Shown: piece by piece, positions 1 to 7,706 of the stretch
How the letters are laid out: each line of letters begins with the position of its first letter
Numbering within the stretch: position 1 is the stretch's first letter
DNA from: Collinsella sp.
Lineage (GTDB): Bacteria; Actinomycetota; Coriobacteriia; Coriobacteriales; Coriobacteriaceae
Assembly (NCBI GenBank): GCA_018373675.1
Contig: JAHAGQ010000025.1
Span: 1 to 31,554 of the forward strand
Direction of reading: 5' to 3'
Length of the DNA stretch: 31,554 bases
Notes under the pieces: generated by a model
What the model was told of the DNA's origin: nothing
What the model saw: the letters and a program-made list of their open reading frames with translations, nothing else
Database searches by the model: none
Position numbers and translations under genes: made by a program

Positions 1-10
1 ACATTGTCGC

Positions 11-40
11 AGCCCCGACCCGCGGTCACGAGCGGGGGCT
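11..40 (+). terminator. possible terminator hairpin of an upstream gene
   Basis: AGCCCC pairs with GGGGCT around a bulged inner CCGC/GCGG stem. Only a weak T-rich stretch follows. It may end a gene lying to the left of the window, but the evidence is thin. Confidence 0.3.
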
Positions 41-109
41 CCTGTCGTTTCCGTGCCCCTGGATTGGGTCATAGTGTCTGACTTATGCTCAACCTGCGGG
101 GTTTCCAAG

Positions 110-194
110 GTAGTCCTTGGGGACGTTCTTAAATGACTAGTCAAACAAGAACGTCCCCAACGACTAGTCGTTTAAGAACGTCCCCAACAACTAC
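110..194. repeat. intergenic inverted repeat with GACTAGTC palindromes
   Basis: Two 34-nt arms (110-143 and 161-194) are reverse complements with about four mismatches. Their shared core is TTGGGGACGTTCTTAAA. A third partial copy, AAGAACGTCCCCAAC, lies at 147-161 and repeats directly at 174-188. Each arm carries the 8-bp palindrome GACTAGTC, at 135-142 and 162-169. No coding potential and no T-tract is seen, so a dispersed intergenic repeat is more likely than a simple terminator. The rest of 41-310 shows no gene. Confidence 0.75.
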
Positions 195-310
195 CTTCCT
201 CTGGTGTAAAAGGTGCGCCATGTTCGGCGCTGGATTGTTATTCGTTTGTAAAGGCCGTGCTGCGCTTGCGGTAAGGGTCTATCAGATGCCCGTAAAAAAC
301 CGCAGTTGGC

Positions 311-370
311 GCGGGCACTGCCCGATCGAGGCCGTATCTTTCCAAACAGCAAAGCGGGCAGGGTGCCCGC
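311..370 (+). promoter_or_regulatory. paired palindromes in the pstS leader
   Basis: Two self-complementary motifs built from GGGCA/TGCCC precede pstS: GCGGGCACTGCCCG at 311-324 and GCGGGCAGGGTGCCCGC at 354-370. Each can fold alone, or the two can pair with each other. The second ends about 13 nt before the ribosome binding site. They could be operator sites for a dimeric regulator or alternative leader-RNA structures. No family is recognised. Confidence 0.45.
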
Positions 371-395
371 GAATCGCATGTATGAAAGGAAGATC

Positions 396-1334
396 ATGCT
401 CGATCAGGCTTATTCTCGTCGTCAGTTCCTCGGCCTCGCTGGTGGTCTTGCCAGCATCGTCGGTCTCGGTCTCGTTGGGTGCGGCGGCTCCGGCGCATCC
501 GATGCCGCCGACAAGGGTAGCGCCGCTGCTGCCGAGTCCGTCTCCGGCGAGGTGACCTACGACGGTGCCTCTTCGTTCCAGGCTCTCGTCGAGGCCGCTG
601 CCGAGAAGTTCATGGACGCCAACCCCGATGTCTCCGTCTCCGGCTCGGGTAACGGTTCGGGCAAGGGCCTGACCGCTGTCGCCGCCGGCACCGTCACCAT
701 CGGCAACTCCGACGTCTTCGCCGAGACCAAGCTTGAGGCCGATCAAGTCAAGAACCTCGTCGACCACGAGGTCGCCGTCGTGGGCATGGGCCCCGTCGTC
801 TCCAAGAACGTCAAGGTCGACGACCTGTCCCTCGAGCAGCTCAAGGGTATCTTCTCCGGTCAGATTACCAACTGGAAGGAGGTCGGCGGCGACGACGCCA
901 CCATCGTCGTCCTCAACCGCAAGGCCGGCTCCGGTACCCGCGCCACCTTCGAGGCCGCCGTCTTTGGCGACGAGACCGTCGACTTTAAGGGCGACGCCGA
1001 GCTCGACAAGTCCGGCGACGTCCAGACTCAGATGGGCAGCACCGATAACGCCATCTCCTACCTCGACTTCTCGCACTTCGATGACTCCAAGTTCAACGCC
1101 ATCAAGGTCGAGGGCGTCGAGCCCAAGAGCAAGAATGTCACTGATGACTCCTTCAAGATCTGGGCTACCGAGCACATGTACTGCTCCAAGGACGCCGACG
1201 AGGCCACCAAGGCCTTCCTGGAGTTCATGCTTTCCGACGACGTCCAGGGCAAGCTCGTCGAGGAGCAGGGCTTCATCCCCGTCTCTGCCATGAAGGTCGT
1301 CAAGGACGACAGCGGCAAGGTCTCTGCTAAATAA
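396..1334 (+). CDS. pstS: phosphate ABC transporter substrate-binding lipoprotein PstS
   Basis: This is the extracytoplasmic phosphate-binding protein of the Pst importer, 312 aa. The N-terminus carries a twin-arginine motif (SRRQFL, residues 7-12), a hydrophobic stretch and a lipobox (LVGC, Cys29). It is therefore predicted to be exported folded by Tat and anchored by a lipid. The mature part has PstS-family signatures, including the phosphate-contacting segment RKAGSGTRATFE. I chose ATG 396 because GAAAGGA sits 5 nt upstream and the Tat signal follows directly. The in-frame ATG at 378 would add six residues and has no good ribosome binding site. It is the first gene of pstSCAB, 24 nt before pstC. 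The Tat lipoprotein route is less common than Sec for PstS, but fits a Gram-positive actinobacterium. Confidence 0.95.
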   Translation: MLDQAYSRRQFLGLAGGLASIVGLGLVGCGGSGASDAADKGSAAAAESVSGEVTYDGASSFQALVEAAAEKFMDANPDVSVSGSGNGSGKGLTAVAAGTVTIGNSDVFAETKLEADQVKNLVDHEVAVVGMGPVVSKNVKVDDLSLEQLKGIFSGQITNWKEVGGDDATIVVLNRKAGSGTRATFEAAVFGDETVDFKGDAELDKSGDVQTQMGSTDNAISYLDFSHFDDSKFNAIKVEGVEPKSKNVTDDSFKIWATEHMYCSKDADEATKAFLEFMLSDDVQGKLVEEQGFIPVSAMKVVKDDSGKVSAK

Positions 1335-1358
1335 GTAATCGCCCCGGAAAGGTTTGCA

Positions 1359-2267
1359 ATGGCAAAACAGCTGCCAAAGCGCGACCTTGAGAACGTGGGC
1401 CTGGGCGTCACGGGCGCGTGCGTAGCGCTCGTGACGCTTGTCGTTGCCGCGCTCATCTTTATGGTCGCCCAAAAGGGCCTCTCGGCTTTTGTCAAGGACG
1501 GCGTCTCGGTCGTCGAGTTTTTCACCGGCACCAAGTGGGACCTGGCCAACACAGCCGAAAACGGCCTGCCCTATACCGGCGCCCTGCCCCTGATCGTCAC
1601 CTCGTTTGCGGTCATGGTGCTCTCCACGCTTATCGCGCTGCCCATCGCCATCGGCTCTGCCATCTTTGCGGTCGAGATTAGCCCTAAGTTTGGCTCTAAG
1701 ATCTTTCAGCCGCTCATTGAGCTTTTGACCGGCATCCCCTCGGTCGTCTTTGGCCTGATCGGTTTTCACGTGGTCGTCGGTCTTATGAAGAGCGTTTTCC
1801 ACGTGAGCACGGGCCTGGGCATCTTGCCCGGCGCCATCGTGCTGGCCGTCATGATCCTGCCGACCATGACCACGCTTTCGGTCGATGGCCTGCGCGCCGT
1901 GCCCGACGGCTACCGCCAGGGCTCGCTCGCGCTGGGCTACACCCGCTGGCAGACCATCTGGCACGTGGTGCTCAAGTCCGCCATGCCGTCGCTCATGACC
2001 GCGGTTATCTTGGGCATGACCCGCGCCTTTGGCGAGACGCTCGCCGTGCGCATGGTCATCGGCGGCATCGAGGCCATGCCGACGTCGCTGCTGTCGCCGG
2101 CTTCGACCATCACCACCACGCTCACCACGTCCATGGCAGTCTATGCCGAGGGCTCGGCCCAAGACGATGTTCTGTGGGCGCTCGGCCTGCTGCTGATGGG
2201 CATGAGTCTCATCTTCATCCTGATCATCCACCTTATCGGCCGCAAGGGGGCGAAGGCTCGTGGCTAG
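1359..2267 (+). CDS. pstC: phosphate ABC transporter permease PstC
   Basis: One of the two membrane subunits of the phosphate importer, 302 aa, about six transmembrane helices. The binding-protein-dependent permease loop (EAA motif) is recognisable in the segment with GYRQGSLALGYTRWQTI, followed by GMTRAFGETLAV, which is typical of PstC. The ATG follows GGAAAGG at 1346-1352. The gene overlaps pstA by 8 nt, which implies translational coupling. Its distinction from PstA rests on gene order, on the longer periplasmic loop after the first helix (residues about 45-65) and on the GETLAVRM sequence. Confidence 0.94.
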   Translation: MAKQLPKRDLENVGLGVTGACVALVTLVVAALIFMVAQKGLSAFVKDGVSVVEFFTGTKWDLANTAENGLPYTGALPLIVTSFAVMVLSTLIALPIAIGSAIFAVEISPKFGSKIFQPLIELLTGIPSVVFGLIGFHVVVGLMKSVFHVSTGLGILPGAIVLAVMILPTMTTLSVDGLRAVPDGYRQGSLALGYTRWQTIWHVVLKSAMPSLMTAVILGMTRAFGETLAVRMVIGGIEAMPTSLLSPASTITTTLTTSMAVYAEGSAQDDVLWALGLLLMGMSLIFILIIHLIGRKGAKARG

Positions 2268-3182
2268 CACGCGTATCCACATCGACGAGGCGAGGCTCGG
2301 GCGTGTCCAAAAGCAGGACCGCTTCGCCACGGGCGTGTTGACGGCGATCGTCGCCATCGTCATGCTCATCGTCGTCTCCATGGTGGCCTATATCCTGTTC
2401 GAGGGCATCTCGACGCTGTTCCAGCCGGGCTTTCTCACGGAGCCGTCGCGCGCCAACGGAACGCAGGGCGGCGTGCTCTACCAGCTGTTCGACTCGTTCT
2501 ACCTGCTGCTGATCACTCTGGTCATCTCGGTGCCCATCAGTCTGGGCGGCGCGGTCTTTCTGGTTGAGTACGCGCCGAATGGGCCCATCCGCGACATCGC
2601 CTCCACCGCCATCGAGACGCTGTCCTCGCTGCCCTCCATCGTTGTCGGCATGTTCGGTTTCCTGGTGTTCTCGGTGCAGCTGGGCTGGAAGTATTCCATC
2701 ATCTCCGGCGCCGTCGCACTCACCATGTTCAACATCCCCATCCTAGTGCGCGTGATTCAGCAAGCGCTCGAGGACGTGCCACAGGCCCAGCGCGATGCGT
2801 GCCTGGCCATGGGCCTCACTCGCTGGGAAGCCACGCTGCACATTCTGATTCCCGAGGCCATGCCCGCCATCGTGACCGGCATCGTGCTTTCGGCCGGCCG
2901 CGTCTTTGGCGAGGCCGCGGCGCTGCTCTTTACCTCGGGCATGAGCTCGCCGGTGCGTCTGAACTTCTTGAGCTTTAACCTGTCGAGCCCCACCTGCGCC
3001 TGGAACGTGTTCCGCCCCGGCGAGTCGCTCGCCGTGCATATCTACAAGATCTATGGCGAGGGCAGCCCCGAGGCCCAGCAGATCGTCTGGGGCACCGCTG
3101 CACTGCTGATGATTTGCGTGCTGCTGTTTAACGTAATCGCCCGTATCGTGGGCAAGCAACTGGCAAGGAAGATGACGGCCGA

Positions 3183-3186
<4 letters not shown>
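2260..3186 (+). CDS. pstA: phosphate ABC transporter permease PstA
   Basis: The second membrane subunit of the importer, 308 aa. It starts at GTG 2260 inside the end of pstC, behind a GGGGGCGAAGG ribosome binding site. The permease coupling loop is visible as DACLAMGLTRWEATLHI, followed by AGRVFGEAAALLF, which is typical of PstA. Six membrane segments are predicted by eye, with a periplasmic loop near residues 45-75. The stop overlaps the pstB start (ATGA), so all three cytoplasmic-membrane subunits are translationally coupled. Confidence 0.94.
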
Positions 3187-4055
<869 letters not shown>

Positions 4056-4111
4056 TCCGGGACATGCTTGAGGCCCGCGGCGGCCACGGTTGCCACGGGA
4101 CTGATTGGAGA

Positions 4112-4148
4112 GGCGGGTCATCTCTTTTGGGAGATGGCCCGCCTTTTT
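4112..4148 (+). terminator. terminator of the pst operon
   Basis: A 13-bp stem (GGCGGGTCATCTC with GAGATGGCCCGCC, one G-U pair) closes a 6-nt loop and is followed by TTTTT. It lies 57 nt after pstB and is a classic Rho-independent terminator. Confidence 0.92.
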
Positions 4149-4218
4149 GTGTCGTGTGCGGCCCGCCTTTTCGCTGCTATTATGGACAACGTTGAATTTC
4201 TACGAAGGAGCAGGGCAT

Positions 4219-6078
4219 ATGGCGATTCTTTTGGGATGCGATTCCGTCAGCCTAGAGTTTCCCACCAAGCATATTTTCGATAGCGTGACGCTCGGCGTGG
4301 GCGAGGGCGACCGTATTGGTATTGTCGGTAAAAACGGCGACGGCAAGTCGACGCTGCTGAGCGTGCTCGCCGGCACGCTGGAGCCCGACGACGGCCGCGT
4401 GACGCATCGTCGCGGCACCACGATCGGCCTGCTCGGCCAAAAGGACCAGCTTGTCGACACCGACACCGTGCACCATGCCGTCGTGGGCGACACGCCCGAG
4501 TATGAGTGGGCGTCGAGCCCCCGCACGCGCCAGATCCTCGCCGGTCTCATTAGCGATGTGCCCTGGGAGGGCACGGTGGGCGAGCTTTCGGGTGGCCAGC
4601 GCCGCCGCGTGGACCTCGCGCGCCTGTTGATCGGCGACTACGACGTGCTCATGCTCGACGAGCCCACTAACCATCTGGACATGCGCACCATCAACTGGCT
4701 TGCACGCCATCTTAAGGCTCGCTGGCAGCGCGGCCAGGGTGCCATGCTCGTGGTCACGCACGACCGCTGGTTCTTGGACGAGGTCTGCACCAGCATGTGG
4801 GAGGTCCACGACGGCCAGGTCGATCCCTTCGAGGGCGGCTATTCGGCATACATCCTGCAGCGCGTGGAGCGCGACCGCATGGCCGCCGTTACCGAGGAGC
4901 GCCGTCGCAACATGGCGCGCAAGGAGCTCGCGTGGCTGAGCCGCGGTGCCCAGGCTCGTTCCACCAAGCCCAAGTTTCGCGTGGATGCCGCTCGTGAGAT
5001 GATCGCCGACGTGCCGCCCGTGCGTGACGAGCTGGAGCTCAAGCGCCTGGCCGTGAGCCGCTTGGGCAAGCAGGTTATCGATGTGGTCGACGTGGATGCC
5101 GGCTATGCCGATACCGACGGCGCGCCCAAGCAGGTGCTCACCGATGTGACCTGGTTCATTGGTGCGGGCGACCGCTATGGCCTTTTGGGCGAGAACGGCG
5201 CCGGTAAGTCGACGCTGCTCGACGTGATCCAGGGCAAGATTGAACCCACGCGCGGCCGCGTGAAGATTGGCCAGACAGTGCGCTTTGGCGTGCTGTCGCA
5301 GCAGCTCGAGGAGCTCAAGCCCTACATGGGCGACACGATCCGCGAGGTGCTCGGCAACTATAAGAAGTACTACGTCATCGACGGCAAGGAGACTTCGCCC
5401 GAGAAGCTCTGCGAACGTCTGGGCTTTACGACGCAGCAGCTCTGGAGCCGCATCGGCGATCTTTCGGGCGGCCAGCGCCGTCGCCTGTCGCTGTTGCTGA
5501 CGATTCTGGACGAGCCCAACGTGCTCATCCTGGACGAGCCGGGCAACGACCTGGATACCGACATGCTCGCGATTGTCGAGGACCTGCTGGACGGCTGGCC
5601 CGGCACGCTGATCCTGGTGACGCACGACCGCTTTTTGATGGAGCGCGTGACCGACCAGCAGTGGGCGCTGCTCGACGGCCACCTGACGCATATGCCCGGT
5701 GGCGTGGACCAGTACCTGCGCCTGTGCAACGCTACCGCCGAGGGCGAGCCCGTGGGCGCGCCGAGCGCCAAGACCGGCACGTTCGACACCGGTGCCGCGG
5801 CAGCTGCGGCCGAAAAGCCCAAGTCGAGCGGTCAGCCCAACGGCCTGTCCAACGCCGAGCGCCAGAAGCTCCGCCGCGAGGTGAGTTCGCTCGAGCGCAA
5901 GATGGAGACGCAGCGCACCCGCGTTGAGGAGGCCGAGGCAGCAATGGCCCAAGTCGATCCCACCAACTACACGGCGCTCGGCGAGCAGCAGGCAAAGATC
6001 GACGAGGCTCACGCTGCCATGGACGAGCTGGAGATGGCGTGGCTCGAGGCGAGCGAAAAGCTCGAGGGCGAGGAGTAG
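4219..6078 (+). CDS. ABC-F family ATPase, Uup-like
   Basis: A soluble ABC-F protein of 619 aa with two ATPase domains and no membrane part. ABC-F proteins act on ribosomes in translation or antibiotic protection. Domain 1 has Walker A GKNGDGKST (37-45), signature LSGGQRRRV and Walker B VLMLDEPTNHLD. Domain 2 has GENGAGKST (about 323-331), LSGGQRRRL and VLILDEPGNDLD. An Ala/Pro-rich linker and a C-terminal coiled coil of about 70 residues (NAERQKLRREVSSLERKMET onward) resemble the Uup C-terminal domain. ATG 4219 is chosen because AAGGAG precedes it at 4205-4210; an upstream in-frame ATG at 4105 lies inside the pst terminator region. The HAD gene follows 6 nt after the stop. A dedicated resistance role is not evident. 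Confidence 0.88.
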   Translation: MAILLGCDSVSLEFPTKHIFDSVTLGVGEGDRIGIVGKNGDGKSTLLSVLAGTLEPDDGRVTHRRGTTIGLLGQKDQLVDTDTVHHAVVGDTPEYEWASSPRTRQILAGLISDVPWEGTVGELSGGQRRRVDLARLLIGDYDVLMLDEPTNHLDMRTINWLARHLKARWQRGQGAMLVVTHDRWFLDEVCTSMWEVHDGQVDPFEGGYSAYILQRVERDRMAAVTEERRRNMARKELAWLSRGAQARSTKPKFRVDAAREMIADVPPVRDELELKRLAVSRLGKQVIDVVDVDAGYADTDGAPKQVLTDVTWFIGAGDRYGLLGENGAGKSTLLDVIQGKIEPTRGRVKIGQTVRFGVLSQQLEELKPYMGDTIREVLGNYKKYYVIDGKETSPEKLCERLGFTTQQLWSRIGDLSGGQRRRLSLLLTILDEPNVLILDEPGNDLDTDMLAIVEDLLDGWPGTLILVTHDRFLMERVTDQQWALLDGHLTHMPGGVDQYLRLCNATAEGEPVGAPSAKTGTFDTGAAAAAAEKPKSSGQPNGLSNAERQKLRREVSSLERKMETQRTRVEEAEAAMAQVDPTNYTALGEQQAKIDEAHAAMDELEMAWLEASEKLEGEE

Positions 6079-6084
6079 GCGAGA

Positions 6085-6855
6085 ATGATCAAAGCCGCAT
6101 TTTTCGATATCGACGGCACGCTGCTGAGCTTTAAGACCCACCGGATTCCGGCGTCGGCGCAGCAGGTGCTCGACAGCTTTCACGAGCAGGGGATTGCGTG
6201 CGTGATCGCCACGGGCCGTCCGACCTACCAGATGCCGGACTGGCTGTTCGACCTGGGCTGGGATGCGTACATTACGCTTTCGGGCCAGCACTGCTTTGAT
6301 GCCGAGGGGGTTTACCGCAGCTGCCCGATCGATTCGGACGACGTCGCGGTGATTGTGGACCAGGTGGCGCAGGGGCGCTACGACTCGCTGTGCATGCAGG
6401 GCGAGAACTCGTTTGTGAACCGCCTGTCCGAGCGCGTGGTGACGGCTGGCAGCAACGCGGGAATCGTCTACCACGAGGAGCCGTTTGAGCACGCCTTTGA
6501 CGCACCGGTCTACCAGTTTTGCGCCTTTGTGGACCCGGTCGACGAGCATATCGTGACCGACGCCGTGTCGCATTCGCTCACCACGCGCTGGTGCGACCTA
6601 TTCTGCGACATTATTCCCGCTAACGGCGGCAAGGACCTGGGCGTGGCGGCGACGCTCGAGCGGCTTGGTATCGACGCGAGCGAGGCGATTGCCTTTGGCG
6701 ACGGCGAGAACGACCTGTCGATGTTTGCCGCCGTGGGCACGAGCGTGGCCATGGGCAACGCGCAGGACACGGTGAAGGCTGCGGCGACCTATGTGACGAC
6801 CGCCGTGGACGACGACGGCATCTACAACGCCGCGAAGTACTTTGGACTGCTATAG
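6085..6855 (+). CDS. Cof-type HAD-superfamily phosphatase
   Basis: A cytoplasmic phosphatase of 256 aa, probably acting on small sugar or nucleotide phosphates; the substrate cannot be read from sequence. Motif I is FFDIDGTLLSF with the nucleophile Asp near residue 8, motif II is VIATGRP, and motif IV is AFGDGENDLSMF, giving a Cof/YbjI-like (subclass IIB) layout with the cap between motifs II and III. The ribosome binding site GAGGAG overlaps the end of the ABC-F gene, so the two are co-transcribed. A possible terminator follows at 6872. Confidence 0.9.
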   Translation: MIKAAFFDIDGTLLSFKTHRIPASAQQVLDSFHEQGIACVIATGRPTYQMPDWLFDLGWDAYITLSGQHCFDAEGVYRSCPIDSDDVAVIVDQVAQGRYDSLCMQGENSFVNRLSERVVTAGSNAGIVYHEEPFEHAFDAPVYQFCAFVDPVDEHIVTDAVSHSLTTRWCDLFCDIIPANGGKDLGVAATLERLGIDASEAIAFGDGENDLSMFAAVGTSVAMGNAQDTVKAAATYVTTAVDDDGIYNAAKYFGLL

Positions 6856-6871
6856 CTGCGGCTCGGCACTT

Positions 6872-6909
6872 GGGGACACTCCTTGCGGGGCGTGTTCCCA
6901 TTTTGTTTT
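6872..6909 (+). terminator. probable terminator after the HAD gene
   Basis: GGGGACAC (6872-6879) can pair with GTGTTCCC (6892-6899), and the T-rich tail ATTTTGTTTT follows. The stem is only moderately strong. Confidence 0.5.
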
Positions 6910-6934
6910 CGTCCCGCTCGTTTTGTGAAACACG

Positions 6935-6990
6935 GCTAACTTTTAGGCAAAGTAGTAAGACATGGGCAACTTTTGCGGTAAAGTAAGCCG
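6935..6990 (+). promoter_or_regulatory. candidate operator repeats upstream of the DtxR-family gene
   Basis: Two similar units precede the regulator gene. The first is GCTAACTTTTAGGCAAAGTA (6935-6954) and the second GGGCAACTTTTGCGGTAAAG (6964-6983). Each contains ACTTT...AAAGT as an inverted repeat with a 5-6 nt spacer. Their position suggests autoregulation; this is inference only. Confidence 0.4.
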
Positions 6991-7037
6991 TGGAAAGTAT
7001 CCAAAGGCTAACTAGCAATCATCGCGAAAGGCGGCCC

Positions 7038-7427
7038 ATGGCCCTACGTGAATCCGGAGAAGACTATCTCGAATCGATCTACGTTCTGTCGGAACGCCAG
7101 GGCATCGTGCGCTCGATCGACGTTGCGGAGTACCTCGGCGTAACCAAGGCGAGCGTTTCCAAGGCCATGGCGACGCTGGAAAGCAACGGCTATGTCGAAA
7201 TGGGCAAGCGCGACGTTCATCTGACGGAGCGTGGTCTGGAGGTCGCTCGCCAAATGTGGGAGCGTCACTGCTTTTTCGTGGGGCTGCTGGAGGATGCGGG
7301 TGTTTCGGCTGAGGTCGCGTCGCAAGAGGGCTGCCACATGGAGCACTGCCTGAGCGAGGAAAGCTTCGAGAAACTGAGGGCGATGCTGAACCGGGGCGAG
7401 GCGACGGGCCAAGCGGCGGAATCCTAA
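7038..7427 (+). CDS. DtxR/MntR-family metal-dependent transcriptional repressor
   Basis: A small repressor of 129 aa: a winged helix-turn-helix (residues about 8-65, recognition region VTKASVSKAMATLE) and a metal-binding dimerisation domain (about 66-118). There is no C-terminal SH3/FeoA-like domain, so it has MntR rather than full DtxR length. The N-terminal metal residues Asp9 and Glu12 and His77 align with MntR Asp8, Glu11 and His77. The later motif is C99-x-x-E102-H103, the arrangement of DtxR (Cys102, Glu105, His106). The metal, Mn or Fe, is therefore ambiguous. ATG 7038 follows GAAAGGCGG; the in-frame start at 6990 lies inside the candidate operator. The gene is monocistronic and converges with the P-type ATPase. 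Confidence 0.9.
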   Translation: MALRESGEDYLESIYVLSERQGIVRSIDVAEYLGVTKASVSKAMATLESNGYVEMGKRDVHLTERGLEVARQMWERHCFFVGLLEDAGVSAEVASQEGCHMEHCLSEESFEKLRAMLNRGEATGQAAES

Positions 7428-7447
7428 CGAACCCCCAGTAGCGCGGA

Positions 7448-7466
7448 GTTCGCGCAAAGCGCGAAC
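7448..7466. other. perfect small hairpin downstream of the DtxR-family gene
   Basis: GTTCGCGC, AAA, GCGCGAAC: a perfect 8-bp stem beginning 21 nt after the stop. No T-tract follows. A second weak stem, GACCG...CGGTC, lies just after it. Together with 7564-7690 this makes the whole 279-bp convergent intergenic region highly structured; no gene is seen in it. Confidence 0.5.
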
Positions 7467-7563
7467 CAGCGACCGGGACCAGCGGTCCTTTCGGCCAAGT
7501 CCATTTCAGCAAAGGAACCCCGCCAGCAAGCGATGCCCAAGAACTGCCACCTACGTCACCGCA

Positions 7564-7690
7564 GGCCGGGGCCGGGTTTGGTTTTGAAAACACTCCACAG
7601 CGCGAGGCCCGCCTTTCCGTTGCTCCGCAGGAGCAGGAAAGACGGGCCTCATGCGCGAGGACGTTTTCAAAACCAAGCCCGGTCCCGGCC
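7564..7690. repeat. 127-bp imperfect inverted repeat between convergent genes
   Basis: The region folds on itself from GGCCGG at 7564 to CCGGCC at 7690, around a 3-nt loop at 7627-7629. The arms share GGTTTTGAAAAC, an AGGCCCG block and GCTCC/GGAGC at the centre, with few mismatches. It lies between two genes ending towards each other and stops 16 nt before the ATPase stop codon. It could be an oversized bidirectional terminator or a palindromic mobile/REP-like unit. Confidence 0.85.
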
Positions 7691-7706
7691 GGACAGCCCA
7701 CGAACG

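Noticed and set aside
110..194. Repeats considered as a small CRISPR array
   Set aside because: The copies are in inverted as well as direct order, spacers are not regular, and no cas gene is near.
306..395. Upstream in-frame extension of pstS
   Set aside because: It runs through the palindromic leader, lacks a ribosome binding site, and would bury the Tat signal 30 residues inside.
282..2381. Long minus-strand open frame of about 699 codons
   Set aside because: It lies antisense to pstS and pstC, has a repetitive low-complexity His/Asp/Arg composition and no domain. It is a shadow of high-G+C third-position bias.
4252..6573. Long minus-strand open frame of about 773 codons
   Set aside because: It is antisense to the ABC-F and HAD genes, which carry all expected motifs; the predicted protein is Arg/His/Ala/Leu-rich noise.
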